64,000 bases of DNA from Caldilineaceae bacterium. GTDB lineage: Bacteria > Chloroflexota > Anaerolineae > Caldilineales > Caldilineaceae. Under the pieces are notes generated by a model, which did not search any database, was not told the origin of the DNA, and worked only from the letters and a program-made list of their open reading frames with translations. This document shows positions 46,562 to 54,927 of this stretch, piece after piece. Position numbers and translations under genes: made by a program. How positions within the stretch are numbered: the stretch's first letter is position 1; each line of letters begins with the position of its first letter. The stretch covers positions 16,045-80,044 of the forward strand of contig JAPOVP010000099.1 of NCBI GenBank assembly GCA_026708085.1. The letters are read 5' to 3'.

Positions 46562-47443
46562 ATGGCCAACCGAGTCAATCGGGCGATCGAACTGTTGGAA
46601 CAGGGCCAGCCCATCTACTACAGCGGCGGGCATACCGGCCACGTGCTTACCCACGAACAGGGCCGAACTGATGCCGCCATCTGGTCCGACTATATCAATG
46701 TGGGAATGGAGCACGGCTCCTTCAATTTGGGCGGCCTGGAAAGTTACATGCAAGGGCTCGTGGAAGGAGGACCGACCGCCAGCGGGCACCGCACACCCAC
46801 TGTAATAGTCGAGGCCCCGGTCGAAGGCACCGCGGCCGACATCGTGCGCTACAACGCTTGGCAGTTCCGCCAGATTCTGGCGCGAGGCGTACATGGAATC
46901 CTGCTCTGTCAGGCGGAGACACCCGAAGCAGTCGCCGCCTTCGTCGAAGCGTGCCGGTACCCGATCAACCGTATCGGCGTAGGGGCAGGTTTGCAGGCGG
47001 GCAGGCGCGGCGTCGGTTCGGAGCCTACCGCATCCGCAATCTGGGGAGTCGACTACGCGGACTATCTCGATAAGGCTGACCCCTGGCCCCTTAACCCTGA
47101 AGGCGAGTTGCTTTTGGGCCTCAAAGTCGAGTCGGCAGCCGCCTTGCCGCACATTGAGGAAATCCTGGCCGTCCCTGGAATCGGATTCGCGGAAATGGGA
47201 CCTGGCGACCTGAGCATCTCCCTGGGTTATCGCCGGCGCCCGCCGACTTTCCCTCCCGAAATGCAGGAGGCGAGCGACCGCGTTCAGGCGGCATGTGAGG
47301 CCAACGGCGTCGCCTTCCTCCAGCCGGCCAGCGCGGAGAATGTCGTCCAAAGAATCGAAGCCGGCGTGCGTGTGATCGGCGGCCACAACCCGGAGACGGC
47401 CCGAATCGGCCGCGCCCACACCAAGCGACAGATGCCTGTCTGA
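46562..47443 (+). CDS. HpcH/HpaI-family aldolase
   Basis: The 293-residue product shows HpcH/HpaI (PF03328) landmarks: INVGMEHGSFNLGGL, TVIVEAPVEGTAADIVRYNAW (active-site Arg region), GVHGILLCQAETPEAVAAFV (metal-binding Glu region) and FAEMGPGDLSISLGY (metal-binding Asp). The family cleaves 4-hydroxy-2-oxo acids to pyruvate plus an aldehyde with a divalent metal. An insertion around GAGLQAGRRGVGSEPTASAIWG carries the usual G-R-R-G loop. It lies just upstream of an ABC binding protein, which may import a related acid; this link is inference. Confidence 0.88.
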   Translation: MANRVNRAIELLEQGQPIYYSGGHTGHVLTHEQGRTDAAIWSDYINVGMEHGSFNLGGLESYMQGLVEGGPTASGHRTPTVIVEAPVEGTAADIVRYNAWQFRQILARGVHGILLCQAETPEAVAAFVEACRYPINRIGVGAGLQAGRRGVGSEPTASAIWGVDYADYLDKADPWPLNPEGELLLGLKVESAAALPHIEEILAVPGIGFAEMGPGDLSISLGYRRRPPTFPPEMQEASDRVQAACEANGVAFLQPASAENVVQRIEAGVRVIGGHNPETARIGRAHTKRQMPV

Positions 47444-47518
47444 CGCACTACTTTTGAATACCAAAGATTGCGGCCCGAACTTCCTCCTGAAATGCCAAGG
47501 AACTGGAATGGAGAATCC

Positions 47519-49153
47519 ATGCTAAAGCAATACGAGATGACCTTACGTACCGGAGTTGTCTTCCTGCTGCTTACGCTTGCTCTGAGCGCCTGCGTCCCTG
47601 CCGCGTCTTCTCCGTCGGCGGGAGATACCGGAGCGCAATCTCAAGCCGCCGAATCAAGCGCGACAACCGGCATGAAGAACGTAGTTTACGAAAGTCTTCC
47701 TGATATGGATGGTGCGGAGATAGTAGCGGTGACGGGCAACGACTACATACCGCTCAACTTCATCGACCCGTCCAGCGGCGAGGCCGTCGGCTGGGAATAT
47801 GACGCGGTCAACGAGATCTGCCGCCGCCTTAACTGCGTTGTCGACTGGCAGGTCACCTCGTGGGAGGCGATGATTCAGGCGGTAGCTGAAGGCCAGTTCG
47901 ATGTAGGCATGGACGGTATCACGATTACGGCCGAACGGGCCGAAGTTGTGGACTTCTCAGACGCCTACATGACCAGCCAGCAGTTCATGCTTGTCCGCGC
48001 CGATGAGGACCGCTTCGATACGCCGCAAGCATTCGCGGCCGACGGATCCCTGCTGATAGGGGCGCAGGCGGGCACGACCGGCTTCTACACTGCCGTGTAC
48101 GATATTCTGGACGGCGACGAGGCCAACCCCCGCATTCAACTGCTCGATAGCTTTGGAGCATCTGTCCAGGCACTGATCGCCGGCGACGTCGACATGGTGC
48201 TGGTCGATGCAGCATCCGGCCGCGGCTATATCGGCGCCAACCCGGAAGCGCTCAAGATCGTGGGCGGGGCCCTGGCGACCGAGGAGTTCGGCTTCATATT
48301 CACGCCCGGCAGCACGTGGACCGCACCCTTCAACGCAGCCATTCAGACGATGAAGGCCGACGGCTATCTGGACTATCTGAATACCCGCTGGTTCTTCCTC
48401 ACCGATCCCAACGCCGCCGACATCTACGACAGTCTGCCGAATCTGGATGGTGCAGAAGTAGTAGCGGTGACGGGCAACGACTACATTCCGCTCAACTTCA
48501 TCGACCCGGGCAGCGGGGAGGCTGTCGGCTGGGAATATGACGCGGTCAACGAGATCTGCCGCCGCCTCAACTGTGTTGTCGACTGGCAAGTCACCTCTTG
48601 GGAGGCGATGATTCAAGCGGTTGCCGAAGGCCAGTTCGATGTAGGTATGGACGGAATCACGATCACGGCTGAACGGGCCGAAGTGGTGGACTTCTCAGAC
48701 GCCTACATGACCAGCCAGCAGTTCATGCTTGTCCGCGCCGATGAGGACCGCTTCGATACGCCGCAAGCATTCGCGGCCGACGGATCCCTGCTGATAGGGG
48801 CGCAGGCGGGCACGACCGGCTTCTACACTGCCGTGTACGATATTCTGGACGGCGACGAGGCCAACCCCCGCATTCAACTGCTCGATAGCTTTGGAGCATC
48901 TGTCCAGGCACTGATCGCCGGCGACGTCGACATGGTGCTGGTCGATGCAGCATCCGGCCGCGGCTATATCGGCGCCAACCCGGAAGCGCTCAAGATCGTG
49001 GGCGGGGCCCTGGCGACCGAGGAGTTCGGCTTCATATTCACGCCCGGCAGCACATGGACGGCACTCTTCAACGCAGCCATTCAGACTATGAAAGCCGACG
49101 GCTACAACGAGTATCTGAACGTCAAGTGGTTTTTCCTGTACGATCCCAATTGA
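47519..49153 (+). CDS. Lipoprotein with two tandem SBP_bac_3 (amino-acid-binding) domains
   Basis: The 544-residue protein starts at ATG 47519 (GGAG 5 bases upstream); upstream in-frame codons are not needed. A lipoprotein signal ends in the lipobox LSAC with Cys25. Two nearly identical periplasmic-binding domains follow: about residues 56-301 and 302-544. Each has the family-3 pattern PLNFIDPxSGEAVGWEYDAV, GQFDVGMDGITITAERAEVVDFS and a C-terminal GFIFTPGSTW. They bind polar amino acids or similar solutes for the adjacent permease. The domains arise from a 738-bp tandem duplication with a 368-bp identical core. Fused double SBP domains are known but uncommon; they may raise capture efficiency. 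Confidence 0.9.
   Translation: MLKQYEMTLRTGVVFLLLTLALSACVPAASSPSAGDTGAQSQAAESSATTGMKNVVYESLPDMDGAEIVAVTGNDYIPLNFIDPSSGEAVGWEYDAVNEICRRLNCVVDWQVTSWEAMIQAVAEGQFDVGMDGITITAERAEVVDFSDAYMTSQQFMLVRADEDRFDTPQAFAADGSLLIGAQAGTTGFYTAVYDILDGDEANPRIQLLDSFGASVQALIAGDVDMVLVDAASGRGYIGANPEALKIVGGALATEEFGFIFTPGSTWTAPFNAAIQTMKADGYLDYLNTRWFFLTDPNAADIYDSLPNLDGAEVVAVTGNDYIPLNFIDPGSGEAVGWEYDAVNEICRRLNCVVDWQVTSWEAMIQAVAEGQFDVGMDGITITAERAEVVDFSDAYMTSQQFMLVRADEDRFDTPQAFAADGSLLIGAQAGTTGFYTAVYDILDGDEANPRIQLLDSFGASVQALIAGDVDMVLVDAASGRGYIGANPEALKIVGGALATEEFGFIFTPGSTWTALFNAAIQTMKADGYNEYLNVKWFFLYDPN
47683..48420 (+). repeat. Tandem duplication unit 1 (738 bp) in the binding-protein gene
   Basis: The unit matches 48421-49152 at a fixed offset of 738 bases. 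Positions 47948-48315 are identical to the second copy. The roughly 260 bases before that differ at about 25 positions, mostly third codon positions, and the segment after 48315 also diverges. Confidence 0.92.
48421..49152 (+). repeat. Tandem duplication unit 2 in the binding-protein gene
   Basis: Second copy of the 738-bp unit. Its region 48686-49053 is identical to 47948-48315, while both ends have diverged. The pattern fits an old duplication with a recent conversion event in the centre. Confidence 0.92.
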
Positions 49154-49231
49154 GGCTGGTTCGAGCGCAGGGAGATCCGCTGAAGATGGCACCCGCTCCT
49201 TGCGCTCGTAGGCAGACATGTTTCCGTACTC

Positions 49232-50089
49232 GTGACAGCAGTTGACGCTACGCAAGGGCATCCTCGGCGTTCGCCAACCGATTACTTTGCGCGCCTCCCC
49301 TATTGGCTCCTGGTGGCACTGGTTCTTGGTGTGCTGCTCCTCTGGAGCCTGTTAGCTGACCAGGACTACAACCTGATCTTCAACGCCGTATCCAGGGGAG
49401 TGGGCGTAACTCTCTACGTCTGCCTTATCTCCTTTGGTCTGTCTCTAGTGGTCGGTCTGGCCTTCGGCTTGGCGCGCGTCTCCCGCCACCGTCTGTTGTA
49501 CGAAGCGGCTTCCTTCTACGTGGAGATCATCCGCGGCGTGCCCATGTTGGTGATCCTCTTCTACATTGCATTCGTGGGTGCCCCGGGGCTGGTAGACCTG
49601 TTTAACTGGGCGGGTGGTGCACTGCAGGGGCTGGGACTCGGCTTCGTGGGAAAGCCGCTGGCTGAATTCAGCATTCGCCAGCTCTCCTTTACCAGCCGCG
49701 CAATCCTTGCGCTGGTAATCGGCTATAGCGCCTTTATCGCCGAGATCTTTCGGGCAGGAATCGAGAGCGTGGAAAGGGGCCAGATGGAGGCGGCGCTCAG
49801 CCTTGGCATGAGCCGGGGCCAGGCCATGCGCCATGTGATCTTGCCCCAGGCCGTCCGGCGAGTCCTCCCGCCGCTGGGCAACGACTTCATCGCCATGCTC
49901 AAAGACTCGGCGCTCGTGTCCGTTCTGGGCGTTCAGGACATCACCCAGCTGGGCAGACTCTATGCCACCAGCACGTTCCGATTTTTCGAAACCTACAACG
50001 TCGTCGCCTTTCTCTACCTGGTGATGACGATAGGCCTGTCTCTGTTTGTACGCTACTGGGAGAGACGCAACCCGCTCAATGAAAGCTAA
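49232..50089 (+). CDS. Amino-acid ABC transporter permease (HisM/GlnP type)
   Basis: The 285-residue permease starts at GTG 49232. It has a hydrophilic start, then about six helices with [24 protein letters not shown] (polar-amino-acid permease signature), [21 protein letters not shown], and the EAA loop [30 protein letters not shown], which contacts the ATPase. It is paired with the tandem binding protein 78 bases upstream. No ATP-binding subunit follows; the next genes are on the other strand, so the ATPase must be encoded elsewhere. Confidence 0.92.
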   Translation: MTAVDATQGHPRRSPTDYFARLPYWLLVALVLGVLLLWSLLADQDYNLIFNAVSRGVGVTLYVCLISFGLSLVVGLAFGLARVSRHRLLYEAASFYVEIIRGVPMLVILFYIAFVGAPGLVDLFNWAGGALQGLGLGFVGKPLAEFSIRQLSFTSRAILALVIGYSAFIAEIFRAGIESVERGQMEAALSLGMSRGQAMRHVILPQAVRRVLPPLGNDFIAMLKDSALVSVLGVQDITQLGRLYATSTFRFFETYNVVAFLYLVMTIGLSLFVRYWERRNPLNES

Positions 50090-50116
50090 AGGCGGACGGC
50101 ACTCGCCGCCCGCCTT
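50089..50116 (+). terminator. Hairpin after the ABC permease gene
   Basis: AAGGCGG-A-CGGC (50089-50100) pairs with GCCG-C-CCGCCTT (50105-50116) around the loop ACTC, an 11-bp stem with one internal mismatch, overlapping the end of the permease stop. No T-run follows on the plus strand, so termination efficiency is uncertain; it could also act for the convergent PII gene. Confidence 0.5.
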
Positions 50117-50209
50117 CGGATGCGATCCTGGGAGGGACCATTTGTATGTAGGTCTGAACGCGAACCTCTCGCCGACAGGGTCTGTAAAGTCCGCTATGAA
50201 GAGAAAAAC

Positions 50210-50602
50210 CTAGTCTTTTCGATCGACCTTGTGTTCGGAGATATCTATTTCGCCCTCATATACGAGCGCGTCGTCGCCTTCCTCTCCCGTGCTGATACGG
50301 ATGATGTTTTCCACCGGACAGATGAAAATGGCGCCGTCGCCCTGCGTGCCAGTGGCCGCCGTCCTCTGAATGGTCGCCACTACCTGATCGACCTCGTCCT
50401 CGCTTACGACGAGATTCATCTGAATCCGCGGCAAGGTGTCGACCACGTAAGTGCTGTGCCGTCCGGCAAGTTTGATTCCGCTCTGACGGCCGTGCCCCTG
50501 GACTTCGACAGTATCGATAGCGGGGACACCAATCTCAATCAGAGCCAGCCTGACACTGTCCAGCTTCTCATGTCGGATGTACGCTTCGATCTTTTTTAAC
50601 AC
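50210..50602 (-). CDS. PII nitrogen-regulatory protein, copy 1
   Basis: This 130-residue protein begins at GTG 50602 with AGGAG 8 bases upstream. It has the PII fold signatures VEVQGHGRQSGIKLAGRHSTY (T-loop, with Tyr at the uridylylation position) and TGTQGDGAIFICPVENIIRISTGEEG (B/C-loop and nucleotide site). PII trimers sense ATP/ADP and 2-oxoglutarate and control ammonium uptake. About 18 residues (DISEHKVDRKD end) extend beyond the typical 112. It lies 61 bases after the second PII gene, downstream of amt on the same strand, so it is GlnK-like by context. Confidence 0.92.
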   Translation of the reverse strand: MLKKIEAYIRHEKLDSVRLALIEIGVPAIDTVEVQGHGRQSGIKLAGRHSTYVVDTLPRIQMNLVVSEDEVDQVVATIQRTAATGTQGDGAIFICPVENIIRISTGEEGDDALVYEGEIDISEHKVDRKD

Positions 50603-50663
50603 CGCTATTTCTCCTGTGTGTCAAGAGAAACTCCCAAGTCTGCAAGGCAGGCTGAGAGTCCCT

Positions 50664-51107
50664 TCAATCCTCTATTCTGTACTTCCTCTCCAGAAAGAAA
50701 GCAAAGAAATCGCTTAGATCAGGGGGCGGCGATAGCATTCCTTGAATGTCAATGTCTCCTTCATAGACCAACACGTCGGCGCCTTGCTCCCCCGTGCTGA
50801 CCCGGACAATGTTGTCTACCGGACAGATGTATATGGCGCCATCGCCTTGTGTCCCAGTAGCGGCATTCTCTCTGATCGCCTCTACGATCTGGGCAACGTC
50901 GTCTTCACTAACGACTACAGTCAAACGGAGACGTGGTAACGTATCGACTGTGTAACTGCTGTGTCGTCCGGCCAGCCTTATGCCGGTCTGCCTACCATGT
51001 CCTTGCACTTCAACGGTGTCAATGGCGGGAACGCCGATCTCCACCAACGCTGATCTGACCTCAGTCAGCTTTTCGAGTCGAATGTAAGCCTCAACCTTCT
51101 TGAGCAT
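50664..51107 (-). CDS. PII nitrogen-regulatory protein, copy 2, with C-terminal extension
   Basis: The 147-residue product resembles copy 1 strongly over the first 112 residues (VEVQGHGRQTGIRLAGRHSSY T-loop; TGTQGDGAIYICPVDNIVRVSTGEQG). It then carries an extra tail of about 28 residues, with PPPDLSDFFAFFLERKYR, hydrophobic and aromatic. GAGGAG precedes the ATG by 7 bases. It is the first PII gene after amt. The tail is unusual for PII and may alter partner choice or trimer surface; that is inference. Confidence 0.91.
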   Translation of the reverse strand: MLKKVEAYIRLEKLTEVRSALVEIGVPAIDTVEVQGHGRQTGIRLAGRHSSYTVDTLPRLRLTVVVSEDDVAQIVEAIRENAATGTQGDGAIYICPVDNIVRVSTGEQGADVLVYEGDIDIQGMLSPPPDLSDFFAFFLERKYRIED

Positions 51108-51198
51108 CGCTCATCTCCTCTTCAACGAAAGAGGAGCCTTCCACGTCTTTATGAATGGGTCGTGCCACTAAATGCACGTCCCTGTGGCAAGAAGGAGT

Positions 51199-51339
51199 CT
51201 AGGACTCTTCCCTTTCACTACTGTCACTACCTTCGTCACTTTCACTAACTTCGACAGCCTCGCTGCTTTCACTGTCTTCATAGCCTTCCGAACTTTCAAA
51301 GTCATCCAAGCCTGCGCCTTCACTACCTTGCCTCGCTAG
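51199..51339 (-). other. In-frame Glu/Ser-rich 46-codon tail directly after the amt stop codon
   Basis: Reading on in the amt frame past the TGA (51342-51340), 46 sense codons follow before TAG at 51201-51199. The translated tail is very biased: 12 Glu, 5 Asp and 12 Ser of 46, with only two basic residues, and repeated AGTGAA-like units. The stop context is TGA-CTA-G. It may be a readthrough extension, a recently cut C-terminus, or low-complexity noncoding DNA. Confidence 0.45.
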
Positions 51340-52548
51340 TCACGCATAGGCGCGTTCGCCATGCTCGCTGATGTCCAGACCAATCTCCTCTTCCTGCTCG
51401 GTGACCGCCAAGCCCCAAACTGCGTCCAGGATCTTGGTCAGTATGAACGTAATTATGTACGAGTATATGATCGTCACAATTACGGTCATCAACTGGATGC
51501 CGAACTGGGTGGGGTTGCCGTAAAACAGACCGTCTGTTCCACCGACAGCGGCAGTGGCGAACAGGCCGGTTGCCAGTGCTCCCCATGTCCCTGCCATGCC
51601 GTGACAGGCCCACACGTCCAGACTCTCGTCCAAGCCCTTCTTTTCGCGGAAGTCGATGCTATAGTAGCTGACAGGTGCCGCAATTGCGCCGATCAGTAGC
51701 GCCGCCATCGGTGTCACAAAGCCAGCCGCGGGCGTAATCGCTACCAGACCCACAACAGCTCCAGTCACGATGCCAAGTACGCTGGGCTTGTTGTCACGCC
51801 AGGACAAGAACATCCACACTACGGCCGCCGCTGCTGCCGCCGTGTTCGTGTTCACCAACGCCTGCACCGCCAGACCGTCGGCCGCAAGGGCGCTGCCGCC
51901 GTTGAAGCCAAACCAGCCTACCCACAGCAGGCCTGCCCCCAAAACAGTGAATGCGATGTTGTGCGGCTCGATCGCCACCTGTCCGAACCCCTTGCGCTTG
52001 CGGATTGCCATGGAAAACGCCAGCGCCGAGAATCCAGCCGTGATGTGGACGACCGTTCCACCCGCAAAGTCCAGCGCACCCCAGCGGGCAAAGATGCCGC
52101 CGCCCCAGGCCCAGTGGCAGACCGGATCATAGACGAGCGTCGCCCACAGGACCGCGAAGACCAGGTACACTTTGAAGCGAATGCGTTCAACAAATGTCCC
52201 CGAGATCAGCGCAGGCGTGATTATGGCGAAGGTCATCTGAAATGCGGCAAACAGCAGATGGGGAATCGACAGACCTTCCAGTGCCTCTACACCGACATTG
52301 GAAAGACCAATGTAGTCGAGACCGCCTACCAGTCCAGCGACACTTGTGCCAAAAGCCAGCGTGTAACCAATGACAACCCACTGAATGCTGATGAGGCCAA
52401 TCGTAATAAAACTGAGGTTGAGTGTTGAGAGGATGTTCTTCCGGCGTACCATCCCACCGTAAAAGAAGCCCAACGCCGGCGTCATCATCAGCACCAATGC
52501 GGTGGCGACGATGATCCAGGCAGTATCTCCAGAATTGATGCCATCCAT
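51340..52548 (-). CDS. amt: Ammonium transporter Amt
   Basis: About 402 residues from ATG 52548, with AGGAGG 10 bases upstream; an in-frame start at 52575 would add nine residues before MDGINSGD. Eleven membrane helices are expected. Diagnostic residues: LVYDPVCHWAWGGG (recruitment-site Asp and gate region), GGTVVHITAGFSAL (first pore His) and DVWACHGMAGTWGAL (second pore His). It conducts ammonium/ammonia. The cytoplasmic C-terminal helix region ends LDISEHGERAYA and is the PII contact area; two PII genes follow on the same strand, the classic amtB-glnK arrangement. The stop is TGA, with an unusual in-frame acidic tail behind it. Confidence 0.95.
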   Translation of the reverse strand: MDGINSGDTAWIIVATALVLMMTPALGFFYGGMVRRKNILSTLNLSFITIGLISIQWVVIGYTLAFGTSVAGLVGGLDYIGLSNVGVEALEGLSIPHLLFAAFQMTFAIITPALISGTFVERIRFKVYLVFAVLWATLVYDPVCHWAWGGGIFARWGALDFAGGTVVHITAGFSALAFSMAIRKRKGFGQVAIEPHNIAFTVLGAGLLWVGWFGFNGGSALAADGLAVQALVNTNTAAAAAAVVWMFLSWRDNKPSVLGIVTGAVVGLVAITPAAGFVTPMAALLIGAIAAPVSYYSIDFREKKGLDESLDVWACHGMAGTWGALATGLFATAAVGGTDGLFYGNPTQFGIQLMTVIVTIIYSYIITFILTKILDAVWGLAVTEQEEEIGLDISEHGERAYA

Positions 52549-52963
52549 ATGCGCGTTTCCTCCTGTTGCAGGCAATCCCTGCTGTCCGAACTGCTTTAGT
52601 GGGGTCTATTCGACTAAGAGGTCCCCGGGCGGGAACCCCTTTGGCTAACAACCAATGATCGCCGAAACAGAACTGGAAATCCTATAGTCATCCTGCACAA
52701 AAGAACGCCAACCTCAGTTGTAAAAGTTGCCCAATCCCCTTCTCTATCGCCCGGGCCAGTTCACCGTTTCCTGAGCAAACCCTCGGCCTGGAATCGCCGC
52801 TTTTGTGAAGTTGGAAAATCAGGGGGCCTTTGACTACAATAACAGAAATCAAAACGTAGCGCAAGGGGTTGAACAGGATCCGGGATCCGCATTCGCCGTT
52901 CACCTTCTGGGCGCAGCATGAGACGATTCTGTCCCGTTGTGGTATCCAAGGAGACACAGACCC
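52549..52963. other. Divergent amt/pdxS intergenic region
   Basis: These 415 bases hold no gene. The pdxS-proximal part contains a plausible promoter (52811-52840). I see no clear -24/-12 (sigma54) element for amt, which would be TGGCAC-N5-TTGC, so nitrogen control by sigma54 is not supported by eye. Confidence 0.55.
52811..52840 (+). promoter_or_regulatory. Probable pdxS promoter, TTGGAA-N18-TACAAT
   Basis: TTGGAA at 52811-52816 and TACAAT at 52835-52840 with an 18-base spacer. The predicted start near 52847 gives a leader of about 117 bases before pdxS. Confidence 0.45.
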
Positions 52964-53881
52964 ATGAGTACAAAAAACGGTCAGCAGAGTGATGGTCAGG
53001 TGGAACGAGGAACATTCGCTGTCAAGGCCGGTCTGGCACAAATGCTTAAGGGCGGCGTCATTATGGACGTAGTGACTGCAGATCAGGCCCGCATTGCGGA
53101 AGAGGCAGGCGCCTGTGCTGTCATGGCCCTTGAACGCGTCCCCGCCGACATTCGCCAGGATGGCGGCGTTGCCCGCATGAGCGACCCCCGGCTGATCAAA
53201 GAGATCATGGCGGCCGTGACGATTCCGGTGATGGCGAAAGTACGGATCGGCCACTTTGTTGAAGCGCAGATTCTTGAGGCCCTGGGCGTCGACTATATTG
53301 ACGAAAGCGAAGTCCTGACTCCTGCCGACGAGAGCCACCACATCAATAAGCACAGCTTCACCATTCCCTTTGTGTGCGGCTGCCGCAACTTGGGCGAGGC
53401 ACTCCGCCGCATTGCCGAAGGCGCAGCGATGATCCGCACCAAGGGCGAGGCAGGGACAGGCGACGTTGTTGAGGCAGTACGGCACGCCCGCAGCGTATAC
53501 GGCGCTATTCGCCGCATCAGCAGGATGGATGCCGACGAGCTCTTCACCTATGCAAAGGACATTCAGGCGCCTTATGACCTGGTGAAGGAGACAGCCGAGC
53601 TGAATCGACTACCCGTCGTGAACTTCGCGGCCGGCGGTGTCGCGACGCCCGCCGATGCCGCCCTCATGATGCAGTTGGGCGTGGACGGCGTCTTCGTCGG
53701 CTCCGGTATCTTCAAGAGCGACGACCCTGCCAAGCGCGCCCACGCTATCGTCCAGGCCGTTACACATTTCAACGATCCGCACATCCTGGCAGAAGTGAGT
53801 GAAAACCTGGGCGCCCCGATGGTCGGCATCAACGTAACCGAGCTATCTGAAGCCGATAAGCTGGCGGAACGGGGATGGTAG
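52964..53881 (+). CDS. pdxS: Pyridoxal 5'-phosphate synthase, synthase subunit PdxS
   Basis: The 305-residue product starts at ATG 52964 (AAGGAG 10 bases upstream). It is a TIM barrel that condenses ribose 5-phosphate, glyceraldehyde 3-phosphate and ammonia into PLP. Catalytic lysines are in [10 protein letters not shown] and [11 protein letters not shown], and the phosphate-binding end is [36 protein letters not shown] is the family N-terminus. PdxT, encoded 226 bases downstream, supplies the ammonia. Two strong hairpins lie between the genes. Confidence 0.97.
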   Translation: MSTKNGQQSDGQVERGTFAVKAGLAQMLKGGVIMDVVTADQARIAEEAGACAVMALERVPADIRQDGGVARMSDPRLIKEIMAAVTIPVMAKVRIGHFVEAQILEALGVDYIDESEVLTPADESHHINKHSFTIPFVCGCRNLGEALRRIAEGAAMIRTKGEAGTGDVVEAVRHARSVYGAIRRISRMDADELFTYAKDIQAPYDLVKETAELNRLPVVNFAAGGVATPADAALMMQLGVDGVFVGSGIFKSDDPAKRAHAIVQAVTHFNDPHILAEVSENLGAPMVGINVTELSEADKLAERGW

Positions 53882-53917
53882 CGGGCGCGACGCCCAATGT
53901 CACCAATCCCGTGAGTC

Positions 53918-53952
53918 GCGGTGGCAGGAGTTCCCATTACTCTTGCCACCGC
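53918..53952 (+). other. Strong 14-bp hairpin between pdxS and pdxT
   Basis: Positions 53918-53931 pair with 53939-53952 (14 pairs, one G-U) around the loop TCCCATT. No T-run follows, so it is not a standard terminator; it may stabilise the pdxS 3' end, mark an RNA-processing site or attenuate pdxT. Confidence 0.65.
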
Positions 53953-53973
53953 ATTCGGTGCCTTCCCCTGCTG

Positions 53974-54007
53974 AGAGGAACGTGGGTCCTAGTATGCAGG
54001 TTCCTCT
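53974..54007 (+). other. Second hairpin between pdxS and pdxT
   Basis: AGAGGAAC (53974-53981) pairs with GTTCCTCT (54000-54007) around an 18-base loop. It follows the stronger hairpin by 21 bases and precedes pdxT by 100 bases. Confidence 0.5.
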
Positions 54008-54107
54008 ATCACTTTTCTCTTAGCGCCAGGTCCCTTTTTCGACCCCCACCACTCTCTATCAAGATCGCCGCAAGGACGTCCCAAATGAACCTCCTGAGAA
54101 GTATGAC

Positions 54108-54734
54108 ATGAGCGGAGTTCGTATTGGAGTACTCGCTCTCCAGGGCGCCTTCCGCGAACATATCGCCATGCTGAAGCGCCTCAATGTCGAAGCCGTCGAG
54201 GTGCGACTGGCGCAAGAATTGGACGGCCTGGACGGCCTCATCATCCCGGGCGGCGAGAGTACAAGTATGGGACTGGTGGCCGAGCGCTGGGGTCTGGTCG
54301 AGCCGTTGCGCCGGTGGGTCCGGGGAGGAAAGCCCACTTGGGGCACCTGCGCCGGAATGATTTTGCTGGCCGAGAACGCGACCGGCCAGAAATTAGGCGG
54401 TCAGGCGCTGATCGGCGGTCTCGACGTAACCGTCAATCGCAACTACTTTGGACGCCAGGTCGACAGCTTCGAGGCCGATCTCGATGTGCCTGCTCTGGGT
54501 GATACACCGTTCCACGCAGTATTCATTCGCGCTCCCGCCATAACCGCAGTTGCCGAAGGTATCGAGACTCTGTCTACAGTTGCTTCGCTTGGTGACGAGA
54601 CCGAGTCGGTAATCGCTGCCGTTCGTAAAGGACCGATTCTGGCAACGGCCTTTCACCCCGAACTTACTGACGATTTGCGCTGGCATCGCTATTTCGTAAG
54701 GGTCGTAACCGAATACAAGTCCTGCTCAGGCTAA
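54108..54734 (+). CDS. pdxT: Pyridoxal 5'-phosphate synthase, glutaminase subunit PdxT
   Basis: The 208-residue protein is a class I glutamine amidotransferase that releases ammonia from glutamine and passes it to PdxS. The catalytic triad is visible: Cys in [12 protein letters not shown], His and Glu in FHPELTDD. The oxyanion and substrate loop [11 protein letters not shown] and [14 protein letters not shown] at the N-terminus are typical. The length is slightly above the usual 190-200. Transcription terminators follow at 54785-54809 and 54851-54888. Confidence 0.96.
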   Translation: MSGVRIGVLALQGAFREHIAMLKRLNVEAVEVRLAQELDGLDGLIIPGGESTSMGLVAERWGLVEPLRRWVRGGKPTWGTCAGMILLAENATGQKLGGQALIGGLDVTVNRNYFGRQVDSFEADLDVPALGDTPFHAVFIRAPAITAVAEGIETLSTVASLGDETESVIAAVRKGPILATAFHPELTDDLRWHRYFVRVVTEYKSCSG

Positions 54735-54784
54735 CGGGGATAACCAGCTTGCAGAAGGAGAAAACAGATAGCCGGCAATTCACG

Positions 54785-54809
54785 GGAGGCGTTTCGGCGC
54801 CTTCTTTTT
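54785..54809 (+). terminator. Intrinsic terminator after pdxT (proximal)
   Basis: GGAGGCG and CGCCTTC form a 7-bp stem with one G-U pair around TTTCGG, and a CTTTTTG run follows to 54809. It lies about 50 bases after the pdxT stop. Confidence 0.65.
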
Positions 54810-54850
54810 GTCCTCCCCTCGCCGCAGGCAAACGTGTACCGCAAAAACGA

Positions 54851-54888
54851 AGCCCGTGCGAAACTACTATGTCTCGCACGGGCTTTTT
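54851..54888. terminator. Bidirectional intrinsic terminator between pdxT and the DUF4013 gene
   Basis: AGCCCGTGCGA (54851-54861) pairs perfectly with TCGCACGGGCT (54874-54884) around a 12-base loop, followed by TTTTT (54884-54888). On the other strand an AAAAA stretch before the stem (54843-54847) gives a T-run, so it can serve both convergent transcripts. Confidence 0.88.
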
Positions 54889-54927
54889 GAATCGTAACCT
54901 TTTGCTCTATCCAGAGCGTTCTCGCAC

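Noticed and set aside
47957..49261. Long minus-strand frames opposite the tandem binding protein, appearing as near-identical repeats
   Set aside because: They are antisense shadows of the duplicated coding sequence; their repetition only mirrors the 738-bp duplication.
51181..51340. CRISPR-like or satellite repeat suggested by repeated TTCACTA/ACTTTCACT units
   Set aside because: Units are irregular in length and spacing and fall in register with the amt reading frame, so a Glu/Ser-rich coding tail explains them better.
52549..52700. Sigma54 promoter for amt
   Set aside because: No TGGCAC-N5-TTGC-like element could be found upstream of amt on the minus strand.
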